Shown here: positions 37,179-48,640 of the stretch, one piece after another | Layout: every line of letters starts with the position of its first letter | Numbering within the stretch: the first letter of the stretch is position 1 | Assembly: GCF_029867415.1 (NCBI RefSeq) | Contig: NW_026705296.1 | Coordinates: 1-64,000 of the forward strand | Source: Vicia villosa | Lineage: Eukaryota > Streptophyta > Magnoliopsida > Fabales > Fabaceae | Length of the DNA: 64,000 nucleotides | Direction: 5' to 3' | The notes under the pieces: generated by a model | The model's input: the letters and a program-made list of their open reading frames with translations, nothing else | The model's database searches: none | What the model was told of the DNA's origin: nothing | Translations under genes and position numbers: made by a program

Positions 37179-37361
37179 AGGGTCATGCTAACATGTGCCC
37201 TAAAGGTACATGTTAAGAGCTAAATGTAATTTTTTTTTTAAGAAATTATGCATTGTTTTCATAAAAATTCATAATTAATGTGTTTATTACATTTTCCAAT
37301 ACTAATTTACTATATTTAGGTTTCTTAACATGTGCCCTTGGGGCACATGTTAGCTTTATCC
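37179..37361. mobile_element. hAT-like MITE with perfect 8-bp TSD
   Basis: TAGAATTA occurs at 37171-37178 and 37362-37369. Each end carries a hairpin: agggtcatgctaacatgtgc with a nearby ggtacatgttaag on the left, and ttaacatgtgcccttggggc with acatgttagc on the right. It is 183 bp. The architecture matches the element at 11057. Confidence 0.85.
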
Positions 37362-38165
37362 TAGAATTAATTATGACTATAAGTATTCTACTGTAATCGT
37401 TAATATTTCTAGACTAAACAATTTTTTAAATTAGCGTTTATTTATTAAAATTTAATATATTTATTGTAAATACAAATAATGTGTTACGACCTAAAACACT
37501 CCAAATTTATAGAAGAACTCAATAAGAGTATTTTAATTTTGATAATTTTATCCTTTATATTACAATTTTAAATTCATTAAAATATTCATAACATGTAACA
37601 CGCATTAGGAAAAATAGAAGCAATAGCCACAAACAATGACCGCAGAAAATGTGTTGTGTTGGAGTTGTTTTTTTTCCTCTAAATTTCTTATTCTCATATA
37701 TAGCTCGTGCCAAATTGCTGAAAGTTGAAATTCAAACTTCAAGCTGTCCATACTAGTAGAACTTGACACATGGACCAAAAAATTGAAGCAATCATACACC
37801 TTTTCCATTGTGTTTAATCAAATATGATCCCATGATTGCTAGTTAATCATCTTCGTCTTATCCTTTCTCTTATCTTCTTTGTTTCTATTACCGCCCACAC
37901 AAATTTGGTTTGAACATTGAAACACAGCAATGAAGAGCTGTCGTATATGATTTTAAAGTTTATGCTTGACATTTCTTAATACTGCTATAAAGTGTATCCT
38001 TGTCGTTACATGCTTGATTATATCTAAAGTTTATTAAAGCTTTCTATTTCATTTTTTGTTGACATATTTGTTTTTAATAGACTCTTTTTTTTATTAATAA
38101 TAAAAATATTTTTTTTATCAAAATTTAAAAAGTATTTATTGAATAAATTCTATAATAGAAGCTCT

Positions 38166-38585
<420 letters not shown>

Positions 38586-39314
38586 TTTATCTTTTACTTT
38601 GATCTTGGTTTTGTTGTCTTATTATCATTATTTAATAGGTTAATTTTTATTAAAATTATTCTACACATTTTTTTTTTTATCTTTGATCTTTAATATTCCA
38701 CAACAATTATCAATGTTATTTATGGTTGAAATTTCATTTTCTTATACTCTTATCTATATTTTTCAAAAGTTTATTTTAATTTAATTTTTGAAGAGACATG
38801 AGGTTGAAATTGGAGTTGGAGACAATATAAAATACAGAATAAATGTTCCAATTAGAAGGGTGAAGACATTAAGCATGAAATTAAGTATACTCTCTTTGAT
38901 TGGAATGTTTCTTTTTCTAGAAACCATTGAGGAATGCATCATACATGACACTAGAGTTGGTCACTATACATTAGTATACATATTGACTTAAAATTTTGTG
39001 GTGTTTGATAAAATTGACAATTAGAACATAAAAATCAATAAGTCGCGCCACCTATCAATCAATAAATTGTAATTAAAGAGACTTGTGACCTTAAAGTTAA
39101 AGGTGAATACAGTTTCCATAATTTCTTTTTTCTTTTCTTAGGGACTATTTTTAGCTTTAATAGTAATTCCTTCATCTCGTATTAAATAAATATTTAATAT
39201 AAGTGAATAAGAAGAAATAATACTTTATACAAACTGATTAAATACAGGTACATTCATTTTATTTTATTTTTGACAAATTCTAATAACTTAAATTTCATTT
39301 CTAAAATTGTATAA

Positions 39315-39626
39315 ACGTACATTTGAAATTAAATATTTCTTCAATAAACATTTTGACCAAACAAAACTATTGGAAAGATTCCAAATTATATATTAGTTAG
39401 TATAAAACATGAAAACAAAAATTATATAGAGTGATACTTTCACTTTACAAATAGTTTTGTATAAATGAGTTATATCAATTTCTAATTCTTATATGATATA
39501 TATTTGATCATATAGATCGTATATTTGAAATTAAATATCTCTACAACAAATAATTTGGATAAACAATTTTTTTTTGGAAAGATTCCAACTTCTATATTAA
39601 TTAGGATAAAGCATGAAATTTTTTTA
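39315..39626 (+). repeat. ~204-bp tandem duplication, second copy split by insertions
   Basis: Unit A is 39315-39518. Unit B begins at 39519 with the same order of phrases (tttgaaattaaat, tggaaagattccaa, ataaarcatgaaa). Unit B breaks at 39626 and resumes at 41421-41521 (atatagagtaatactctcac through tttgatcatat). It is interrupted by a Mutator-like element and is followed by a LINE inserted at its end. Confidence 0.8.
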
Positions 39627-39693
39627 GGAAATTTCTTTACCCACCTCCTAACCTTCTTGGTCACCTCTGGTGAATCTACAAAAATACTCCTTG

Positions 39694-39904
39694 TTTCGGA
39701 AGTTCATTTCCGAAAACGTACTTTTATTGAGAAAAAAAAGGTGTTTTCGGAAATGCATCTCCGAAAAGGTGAATATTTTAATGAAAAATATTGATTTCGG
39801 AGATGCATCTCCGAAATAAAGTTGCTTTTCAGAAAATTGGTGTATTCGGAAGTGCATCTCCGAATTCACCCCCCTTGGAGGAATTCGGAAATGCACTTCC
39901 GAAA
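39694..39904. repeat. Array of five TCCGAA-type palindromes
   Basis: Near-perfect palindromes of about 22 bases, of the form ttcggaaatgcatctccgaa, lie at 39694, 39744, 39795, 39844 and 39882. Spacing is about 50 bases, dropping to 38 for the last. They lie just inside the left end of the Mutator-like element, with variants in the central base pairs. Confidence 0.9.
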
Positions 39905-40027
39905 TAAGGTCTGGACAGAAGAAAAATAACAAACAAGAACGATTCGCTTTATTTAATCGGATGAAGATTACATCGATCACATTACATAAGATTAAAGTTA
40001 CATATTGTTAAACACGGGTAGGTGAGG

Positions 40028-40132
40028 ATGAGTCAACATTTTGATAACATCGGCCCCCGATCTTTGAACTCAACATCACTGAACCAAATCCAACCCTTGT
40101 TCACCTACCTCCTCCTTTTCATATTCCCGGTA
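40028..40132 (+). other. Possible captured exon fragment of unknown origin
   Basis: One frame reads FELNITEPNPTLVHLPPPFH and runs into a splice-donor-like ggtaattac at about 40130. This looks like a genomic exon end, similar to the Argonaute fragment nearby. The source gene is not recognised. Confidence 0.3.
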
Positions 40133-40181
40133 ATTACATTTTCTTTACTTTTACTATTTTTTTGTTCTTACATTCCACTCA

Positions 40182-40265
40182 CATTACTCTCATGATCATG
40201 AAACCCTCACATTACTCTCATGATCATGAAACCCTCACATTACTCTCATGATCATGAAACCCTAA
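40182..40265 (+). repeat. Three 28-bp tandem copies
   Basis: The unit cattactctcatgatcatg with aaaccctca is repeated three times without spacers; the last copy ends aaccctaa. It is inside the Mutator-like element, between a possible captured exon (see 40028-40132) and other sequence. Confidence 0.95.
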
Positions 40266-40679
40266 TGGGAAAATACACCTAATTTAGGGTTTGTTTTGAT
40301 TATTCATCCAATGTTTTTACCAAGAGGTGTAGAAATTGTTGCCCTTTTGTTAACACAGCTGTTATCATTTAAACATGTTGTAAAATATCTTGTAGGATAC
40401 TGTATGAGTATAGTTAATGAGTACTAGTACATTCATATATATGAAGCGTGCTTTAGTCAAGTTTAACCCGATTGACTCTCATATGAGTGGGAATTTGAAA
40501 AGTCCCGATCCTGATGATAAAAGAATGAGGTTAGAAAGACGATGGAGGAGACGCTGTAACAGGTTAGAAAGTCCTGATCCTCTAGAAATTTATACCGCAT
40601 TGTAACTTACCAACATAATAAACAACAACAAAAACTATACACTTAAAGTTCAAAAAACTTATGAGCAAACTATACTTAC

Positions 40680-40990
40680 ATCATAGTGGTGTAGATCCTT
40701 ATCAACCACTCGCAACTGAAAATGATTAGCACGAACTTGAATTTTCCTTTCCAATTGACCGTAACCAGGTCGGTTAGGGAACCTAACCGCCTTCTGAGAT
40801 GACGGAGCCGACTCTAGAGTAGCCTTCTGTTTAACTTCGGCAGTCAGGCTCTCGATGGAAATCGGAGCCGAACTCAAGGAAGCAACCGGTGCAGCAACAG
40901 ATGGAGTAACAACCGGAGCTGCAACATATGGAGGAAAAATGGGTGAGAGAGCAGGCTTTTAAGTAGGAAGAAAAGGCACTTCGAAATTTC
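40680..40990 (-). pseudogene. Captured Argonaute N-terminal exon fragment
   Basis: On the minus strand the frame reads PIFPPYVAAPVVTPSVAAPV, then SAPSSQKAVRFPNRPGYGQL, then QVRANHFQL and DLHHYD. It stops exactly at a splice donor, gtaagtata (40679-40671). The order of a Pro/Ala-rich N-terminus, F-P-x-R-P-G-x-G, V-R-A-N-H-F and D-L-H-H-Y-D is characteristic of the start of the Argonaute N domain, closest in feel to the AGO5/AGO10 side of the family. The retained donor shows it was copied from genomic DNA, not cDNA. An in-frame stop lies upstream near 40961. It encodes no PAZ or PIWI domain and cannot slice. Confidence 0.8.
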
Positions 40991-41247
40991 AAATCAGGTT
41001 GATTACAACTCGTTCTGCATTTACTATCATTTAAGAGACTTCCCAATTTACTATCAATGCGATTACAATTTTTGTCCTGTAATGGTGAATAATTAAGAGA
41101 CGAAAAATGGTTTGATTTTAATGGAAGTTTTGGAGAGGGTTTGGGTTTGTTTTGGAGAAAAATGATGAAATAGTGAAGGAGGGAAAATGGTATATGAACA
41201 CTTTTCCGAAAGGTTACCTGATTGTAAATTTTTTGAATTTATATGCA

Positions 41248-41358
41248 TTTCGGAAATGCATCTCCGAAAACACCAATTTTTTGGTATTTTCGGAAATGCA
41301 TTTCCGAAGTCTAATAAAATCTATAAAAAAAAATTACTTCGGAGATGCATCTCTGAAG
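41248..41358. repeat. Array of three TCCGAA-type palindromes
   Basis: Copies at 41248, 41288 and 41337 are of the same family as the left array, just inside the right end of the Mutator-like element. Confidence 0.9.
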
Positions 41359-41521
41359 CAGGGGTAAGTTGGGGATTTCGCTGGGAGTGACCCCCATAGG
41401 GAAGTGGATAAAGAAAAAACATTTTTTTTATATAGAGTAATACTCTCACTTTACAAATCAATTTCGTATAAATAAGTTAAATCAATTTTTAATTCTAATA
41501 TAATATATATTTGATCATATC

Positions 41522-42769
41522 TTTTTTTTTTTTTAAACAGAAAATTTCATATAACCAAAAAAAGAGAAAGAAGGATTACAAAGAACACAAGGGGGGACCA
41601 AACCAAGACCCCTTAAGATAAGAGCCTAAGCCTAGGGGTACCATCCCTGTCTAAATTAAAATCCTTCACTAAAACAGAGGGAAGATAGTCAAACCAACAA
41701 AAAACTCTACAAGAATGCCCAAAGTTCGCTAGAGAATCAGCACAAAAATTGGCTTCCCGGTAAACATGAGAAACCATAAACTCAATGTTATGAGTATAAG
41801 CAAGACAACAAAGCCAACGAGATCTAATTCTCCAAGGAACAAGGGCAGGGTTGGAGAAAGCAGAGACAACAAGCATACAGTCAGATTCAATCCATAACTT
41901 TTTCCAACCTCTCACATCCACCAACTCGATAGCTAGCATAGCTGCCCAAAGCTCTGCTAACCCAGCACTTCCCTCTCCCATATAGTCACAAAAACTTCCA
42001 AGATGCCCAGCAGTATCATCCCGGAAAATGCCACCACAAGCCATAAGAACCGGATTCCCACGCGCCACGCCATCAATATTAACTTTGATCCATCCCTTAG
42101 GGGGGGACACCATAAAACCTCCAGAGGAGCAGAGTGCCCTCTAGGATGAATGGTAACATTCATACTTTTCAAAAAAGAGAAGCAGCAAATAGAATTAGAA
42201 GAACAGCATACGGTATGATCCCCCACCCATGTAGCCCGAGCCACGATCTGAGAGATGCACGTTTTCCAGTGAATAATCTTTCCTTCAAATCTTTTAACAT
42301 TTCTAGCTCTCCAAACATGGTAAAACAAGCTGCAAATGGACGACGTCATAACCACTTTAGCTTGAGGAGACCTATTAATACGCCTAAGGTCCCAGCAGTC
42401 ATTAAAGTTGCGAACAGCCCCTGCAAAATGAAGTTTCTCAAGCAGCCAGTTCCAAATGTGAATAACATATCTACATTCAAAAAAAATGTGAGATGTGGAT
42501 TCCGGATTGGCACCACACAAAGAGCAAATAGAAGGGCCATAGAAACCTCTAACAGTGAAATTGTCATCGGTTGGCAGCCTATTGTAAATCGCCTTCCAGA
42601 CCACCATAGCATAAGCTGGAGGCACATGATTGTTCCAAATGAAAGTAGCCCAAGGAACCACCTGATTACTCTTATCGACACTGCCATAGGCTTGTTTCAA
42701 ACTCAGATCACCATTACTAGTTGCTTTCCAAATGATACTGTCATCAATGTCCGCATCTGGAATTTTAAT
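41522..42769 (-). mobile_element. 5'-truncated LINE with 12-bp TSD
   Basis: tttgatcatatc occurs at 41510-41521 and 42770-42781 and brackets the insert. The T run 41522-41535 is the tail of a minus-strand insertion. Only the C-terminal end of ORF2 remains. The insertion falls at the end of unit B of the local tandem duplication. Confidence 0.92.
41613..42769 (-). pseudogene. LINE ORF2 remnant: zf-RVT and RNase H
   Basis: The reading from 42769 contains IWKATSNGDLSLKQAYGS, the zinc-binding CSLCGANPESTSHIFFEC and WRARNVKRFEG. After a frameshift at a run of seven G residues (42100-42106) it continues as PPKGWIKVNIDGVARGNP, LWIESDCMLVVSAF and SHVYREANFCADSLA, an RNase H-like domain ending at 41613. 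The RT domain is absent through truncation. Confidence 0.9.
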
Positions 42770-42781
42770 TTTGATCATATC

Positions 42782-43984
42782 GATCAAACAACAACTTATT
42801 CTGTCAGCTTTATCATTCACAGTTGGGAAACTAGTTCATAAAAAACTCTCTTCTGATGATAAATTAAAAAATATGGGTTGCATTATCGTTTTGTTATGTG
42901 GCTTTTGTAATACTCAAGCGAAGACATTTAAAAAGTAATTATTTTTATAATTTAAAAAAAAAAATTGTGACAAATAAATTAATTAATCTCTTTATTTATA
43001 AAAATTTGTATTTAAATTATTATAAAACTTTAATTATATTATAACTATATTATAAATAAATATCTTAAAATAAAATAAAAACGTTTGAAGAAGAACGAGT
43101 TTAAATATGCATATCCAAAACATCTTAAAATGTGAAAATGGTGTCTTCAAATATGCATATCCGAAGGGTATTTTAAAATTTTCAAAAGTGTTTTTTATTG
43201 TATAAGAGTGCAATGAAAAATTCTCTTTAGGTTTTGTGTAAGGAGGAGTTAATTTCTTAGGATCTCTGCATAGATGGTTTAACCTAAAAAATTCACAAAT
43301 GATTTTTGTGGAACAATAGATTACCATAATATAGTGGATTTTTTGTGTTGGGGCAAACTTCCTTTGTTTATTTGAGAGTAATTTCTGAAACGGGTTTCCA
43401 CATTTTGTTTTGTGGCTATTTTTGGTTGCTTTTTTTTTTCTAATTAGTTGCAATTTTTTATTTTTTTTATTTTATTGTATTTAGATTTTTTTTGGATTAG
43501 CTCTTACCCACTTGTATATTATTGATTTGTAAAAACAGTTATTTAGATCAAACAATTAAACAAAATCATTAATAATGTATTGAACACTTAAAACTGTCAA
43601 TTATTAAGTTAAAATATTTGTAGACCAAACCTTTTTTCTATAGAAATAATTAGTTATGAGATAGAGAAAGTCTTAAACCTTGGAATAAAGTGCTTTTTTG
43701 TACATAAAAAAATTTAGGCTGCTGAAAATTTTCTCTTTATGGTCCATGATGCATCAAATACGCTAGAATAACGTCACTTATTCTTTTACCATTTAAAGTT
43801 GCAATTTGCGATAAAGCCAAGTTGTTCCAATTTGGGCCTTTGTTTAGTATTTTATGACCTACAACGTGTTTTTAAAGGTTTTTTTTTTCCTTTACCTCTT
43901 GATAAAATAAGAGTAATTTATTCTATGTATCACTAATATAATTTGGACATTGTTTATTGCACTCTTAGTAATTCTCACGCTTGT
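42782..43984. other. Intergenic DNA with a decayed palindrome repeat
   Basis: No gene. At 43100-43165, gcatatccaaaa and atatgcatatccgaag are degraded forms of the palindrome family seen at 39694. The segment around 43795-43830 (tttaaagttgcaatttgcga) resembles 60572-60600, extending the similarity between the segmental repeat surroundings. Confidence 0.45.
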
Positions 43985-44594
43985 GAAAAATAATTTTTTT
44001 TTTTTATGAATTTCAAAAATGTATTTTCAAAAGCATTTCATCTATTCTTAAGTGAGCCATAGCTTCATTTTGCCAAAAGTTAGTATGGATATGCATTTTT
44101 GAAAAAAAAATAATATACTTTCCCATGGATGTTTAGTCTAATAGTGTAAGATAATTCTTTCTTCACTATAAAAAAATGTTTATTTGTAGCGTGATTTTCA
44201 CGCCACAACAAGAAAAATCACGCCACAAATTGATTTTTGCGACGTGACAGATTATGTCGTAGGAGAGCGGGTAACAACTAAGTTGTGATGTGATTTTCAT
44301 GTTAATAATTAGTGAAGAGAAAATCACGTCGCAAATTTTTGCACAAAAGTCCCCACCATTGCAATCTGAGCAGGTGTAGCAGACATGGAATTCAGAAAAA
44401 ACAACTTTATTTGCGACGTAATTTTCATGTCACTAATTAGTGACATGAAAATCACGCCACTATTTATTTTATTTTTTTAATTTTAACGTTAGCCATAATT
44501 GAAAGTTGCGACGTGATTTACATGTCACTAATTAGTGACATGAAAATCACGTCATTAATTCTTCTGTTTTTTAAAATAGTTTCTGAAACCAATT

Positions 44595-44596
<2 letters not shown>

Positions 44597-44658
<62 letters not shown>
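44597..44658. repeat. (AT)n microsatellite in the CACTA remnant
   Basis: About 31 AT units. Confidence 0.95.
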
Positions 44659-44662
<4 letters not shown>

Positions 44663-44844
44663 TAATAAACTAAATATACTAAAATATATAAATTAATGAA
44701 ATATAATATAATAAAATTAATAAACTAAAATTATAAATCTAATATTACTAAATATAATATAATTATTAATTAATTAATATCTTACACAAATTCAAAACCA
44801 AAAGTAAAAACAAAATAAAAATAAAATTAAATCAACGATCAGTC

Positions 44845-45270
44845 TTCCTCCTGATCCATCGGCGTATGACCACCCACGTTTTGATTTCCACCAAAACGAT
44901 TGTATAAATTGTCACATTTGCGCCTCCATATCAGATTGCATCTTCGCCATGACCTCTATTTTGCGTTGATGTTCACCCAACATTGCCTCCATTTCGGACT
45001 TCGAGCCGCCTCACGTTGCGCCTTCTCGCGTCTCGCCTCATTTAACGCTATTTGACTTACTGTTTCTCGTTGTTCTGGTGTCAAATTTAGAGTTCTATCA
45101 TATCATCACGTCTCAAGGTGCCTGCCAAATTTCCATCACAAAAAAAACACCTGTTAGGCCCTTTTCCGCCAATGACTTTACTCCAAATATAAAAATCCAC
45201 ATCTGGATGAAGCGGTTCTCTCGATCTCGAAGTATACTCAGAATTATCATTCAAAAATCAAACAGGCAAT
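44845..45270 (-). pseudogene. Ptta/En/Spm plant transposase C-terminal fragment
   Basis: The minus strand reads DFYIWSKVIGGKGPNRCF in pieces, then LTPEQRETVSQIALNEARRE and KAQREAA, then SEMEAMLGEHQRKIEVMAKM and QSDMEAQM. Frames shift at several points. The GKGPNR phrase followed by a charged coiled-coil tail is typical of CACTA-encoded Transposase_24-type proteins. Non-functional. Confidence 0.75.
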
Positions 45271-45299
45271 GTGTGATAATCATCATACACTTAGAATAA

Positions 45300-46200
45300 A
45301 AAAATTAAGATAAATATTCTACTCTTTTAAGAAATATAACATTGTTTTTTTCTTACCCAACAAATTACTCCTTTAAGAAATATAACATATAATTAAATTT
45401 TATTTCTTTTTATTTTAAATATACATAGATAAATATTATATTTTTAATATAAATTTTGGTTTAAAAAAATGTCTTTTTCAATTTTAAAAAAAAAATTGGT
45501 TTTATAATATTTTATTTATAATTCTATTTTTAAAAATTAATAATGCTTTTTATATATAACTATCATATTCATCTTTAAACAAAAAAATACTTTTTTTATT
45601 AATATATAATATTCTATTTTTCATAAAAATAAAAAATATATACTATTTTTTATTAATATTTTCTATTTTTAAGAACAATAACATAAAATATGTATTCTAA
45701 TGAAATTTCTATTTTTAATAAGTTAAAATCTATTTTTATTTTAAAAATATTTCCATTCTTATTATATTTGTAATGAAAATTCTATTTCCAATAACTTAAA
45801 AACTCTTTTTATTTCTGATTATAATTAATTCAGTTTTTAATATAATAAGTTTTTTAATATATTATATTTTTTAAAGTTTATATAATAGATTTAGTTTTTA
45901 AAACTATTTTAATATTTATAATTATCTGTTTTAATATATTCTAAAATATTTAATAAAAAATTCGTTTTAATAAATTTGTATATAATAATATTTTTTTAAT
46001 AATATATATATAACAATCTGTTTTATTAATATATGTAATAATTTTTTTATAATCTATTTTTTATATATTCTAAAATATTTAATAAAAATTTTGTTTTAAT
46101 AAATTTATAATAATCTATTTTAATAAATAAATAAATAATTACATATAGGTTTTACTTGGTTAGTCAACTTTATATGAAAAGTTTTTTGATTTTTGGAATT
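45300..46200. other. AT-rich interior of the CACTA remnant
   Basis: Runs of A and T with no coding potential. Confidence 0.5.
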
Positions 46201-46839
46201 TTATGTTGCGACGTGATTTTAACGTCACAACTTGAATTTTGAAAAATTCAAACTTCTCCTCATGTGCAATTTTGACGCCTTAAATTTTCATTTTTCATTT
46301 TTTGAGTTGCAACGTGTTTTACACGTCACAACATTTTTTTAAGACTTCTCTAACTCTCCCTCTTTTTTAACGTTACTTTTTTTATAATATTATAAACACG
46401 TTGTGAAGTGATATTCACGTCACAACTTATTTATTTTACTCACGTAAAAATCACGTCACAATTTCTGCGAGACTTTCAGCTTTATACATGTAAGCACATA
46501 GATCCACAGAGGAAATCAATCAACTGTTCCCTTCAGAGTGTTTCTTGAATGCACTGCAACAAATGATATATGCTTCCATCCGCACGTTGATCACTGTTAG
46601 ATGCATTCCTAGGATGACATAGCCTTCCACTCAAGATGATTGGTTTTGTGGGTCATTCATAATGTACCTAAATCTCCTAGCCCAAGTCATGCGCTAATTC
46701 GAGTTTCTACAGGCCGTTACAAGAGACTCCTCCGTATCTGCTCCTCTTTTTATGGTCTGCGGATATGTTGACACGACATTTGATGATTTCTATAATTATC
46801 TAGTACATAAGGAAGCATGAAGTATTCCAACTTCTGATC

Positions 46840-47155
46840 CATGGAGTAGTGTATACGGCTACACCCAATATGGTATTTCAGAGTGTCACATCCTTACATG
46901 ACACCATATGCTCAGGGAGCTCCACCTAGGTCAGCTCATCAAGCGATATTAGAGGAGGAAGAGGCTAGGGTAGATCATGATATTGATGTTTTACTAACAT
47001 GTCTTCGTATTATGGATATTGCATGAGCGGGTATAGCCAGAAGAGACTTTCTGGAAGGTACTCCTTGGAGGGCCAATATAGTTTCCATTTTATCCAAGGC
47101 ACGCAAGACATTGCAATACAAGAGGACAAGAAGGAACATAGGTCAGACATAACCA
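46840..47155 (+). pseudogene. Plant mobile domain (MULE-associated) protein tail
   Basis: The plus strand reads PYAQGAPPRSAHQAILEEEE, VDHDIDVLLTCLRIMDIA, stop, AGIARRDFLEGTP and KARKTLQYKRTRRN. This is the C-terminal pattern of plant-mobile-domain proteins often annotated as phosphatase 7 long-form homologues. One stop codon is visible. The domain itself (upstream to about 46500) is too decayed to read. Confidence 0.6.
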
Positions 47156-47500
47156 ATAATATTTTATAGTCTTTGAATTATGGATTCTAGATAGTATTAT
47201 AGTTTGTAATTTATCATTTTGATCATATTATGGATTATGGATTGATTCTAATATATGGCATTTTAAACTTATTACTTATTATAAATGGCCTATTACATAA
47301 GTATACTTATTACATCAGTGTATTTCTTAAAAATTATCAAACCTTACTGCGTAAGGGTTATTACGGAAGTATATTCCGTAAATTTTGGTAAGATGCATCT
47401 CCAGACTAAGTTATAGCAAAATAAGGGTGTGGCTCACTTATCAAGGGATGGGGTGTATATGTCGGTGGATACGGAAGTATACTTTCGAATCTGTGAAGGG

Positions 47501-47900
47501 AAATTTTGGGTTTTAATAAGATGGCTCTTCACCACTAAAGGTGAGAATAGCAACCCCTTATAATTTTGTCACATAAAGTTAAATTTGTTTTGGTTGACCA
47601 ATGACCCACAACTGGTCCAATTCATTTAGGACCAATTTTCTTCAAGGACTCTTCTCTTCGTTGTACATGTGGACTTGTGTCACATGGCGTGCAAACATGA
47701 ACACATCTCTCCTTTGACGACAATCATTGATCTACACCCAACGATATTCCTCCCTCTTTGTCGGACAACTCAAAGACGGTTATACCAACGTCTCATATAT
47801 AAGTGTTACATATAGTCACCCTATGTAAAATTCAATTCATACTTGTAAAATTCCACCCCAATCTAGTAATGACTTGAGCCTATATGTACTAACATTTTTT
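47501..47900. other. Intergenic DNA, no gene recognised
   Basis: No frame or bounded repeat. Confidence 0.4.
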
Positions 47901-47909
47901 GCATTAAGA

Positions 47910-48640
47910 CGTGCCATTTACAGCCTCAGTCTCAAGAGGCGCCATTTTATTTTATTAATCATAGAAGGATTTCCATCCCCAATATTGAAGTCTTTAAATG
48001 GGAACATTCAAAAGAAAATTATTGGATGGAAGAATTATTAGATATACAAAAGAAGTTGCACAAAGAGGAGGCAACTAGAGATACAAATATTCTCCGTGAA
48101 TCTCGAAGACATTGGTACCTCTTCCAGAGATATGCATCGCCTAGGAAGACAATAAAAGTAGTTGAAGGAACCAACAAGGTACGATAAAACAAAGAAGATG
48201 GAGACCACCGGAAAAAAAAAAAGAGAAAGGACCTTTTACAGCGTCAATCTCAAGAGGCACCATTTTATTTCATTAATCACTGGAGAATTCCCGGCCCAAA
48301 GAAGTCTTATAATGAAAACATTAAGAAGAAGATCATTGAGATGATGTCCGTCGATCAGAATAAAAAACTTGTGTCAAGTGAGAGCCATGTAATAACCTAT
48401 TTTAGGATTTAGAAACAACAAAAAAGTAGAATGAATATCCAATATTTTGTCGTTGATAATTACGTTGACCATGATTAACTTTAATGTTTCACGAATTCTC
48501 ATCGATGAAGAGAATTCGTGTGACATTATGCTCACAAAATGTTTCACCAAGTTGAAACTTGTGAAGAGAAAGTTTAATGTCACATATGGAGACATATTCA
48601 CAAGACTAATAGATACATTAACCCTCCCTTGAAAACATCG
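47910..48640 (+). pseudogene. Ty3/gypsy gag-protease remnant with internal duplication
   Basis: A segment of about 130 bp is present twice (47918-48050 and 48230-48360, both with agcctcagtctcaagaggcg or close variants). Downstream the plus strand reads NVSRILIDEENSCDIMLTKC (48471 on), equivalent to the aspartic protease region of legume gypsy elements. The expected active-site D-G/E-G-S-S is DEENS, so the site is lost. No RT follows. Confidence 0.6.

Larger units (their letters stand above)
39627..41420. mobile_element. Mutator-like element carrying an Argonaute exon (Pack-MULE-like)
   Basis: The intact unit A of the surrounding duplication shows what an uninterrupted site looks like, so the insertion limits are clear. 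The target duplication is attttttta at 39618-39626 and atttttttta at 41421-41430, 9 bp apart from one extra T, which is the Mutator size. The ends ggaaatttctttacccacct and, complemented, gttttttctttatccacttc are inverted repeats. Inside are palindrome arrays at both ends, a 28-bp triplicate and a host Argonaute exon. It has no transposase of its own. Confidence 0.75.
44164..46465 (-). mobile_element. CACTA (En/Spm) element remnant
   Basis: The left end is cactataaaaaaatg. Subterminal repeats of the form gcgacgtgattttcacgtca, in both orientations, lie at 44185-44560 and again at 46205-46465. A minus-strand Ptta/En/Spm transposase fragment lies between. The right CACTA terminus is missing. Confidence 0.75.
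43985..47500. mobile_element. Decayed Mutator-like element with plant mobile domain relic
   Basis: Long inverted repeats: taagtgagccatagcttcat (44048 on) with tttgccaaaagttagtatgg, and on the complement of 47394-47443 taagtgagccacacccttat with tttgctataacttagtctgg. Both continue into degenerate gatatgcat palindromes. Inside lies a plant-mobile-domain coding relic. A CACTA remnant is nested in the left half. No target duplication was found. Confidence 0.6.

Noticed and set aside
39694..39904. Regularly spaced palindromes as a CRISPR-like array
   Set aside because: The context is plant nuclear, the repeats are variable and subterminal in a transposon, and there are no cas genes.
42134..42841. 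235-codon plus-strand frame
   Set aside because: It is antisense to the LINE RNase H and zf-RVT reading, which is clearly the real one.
48162..48344. 60-codon basic open frame
   Set aside because: It falls within the duplicated part of a gypsy remnant; the basic composition is from AG-rich sequence.
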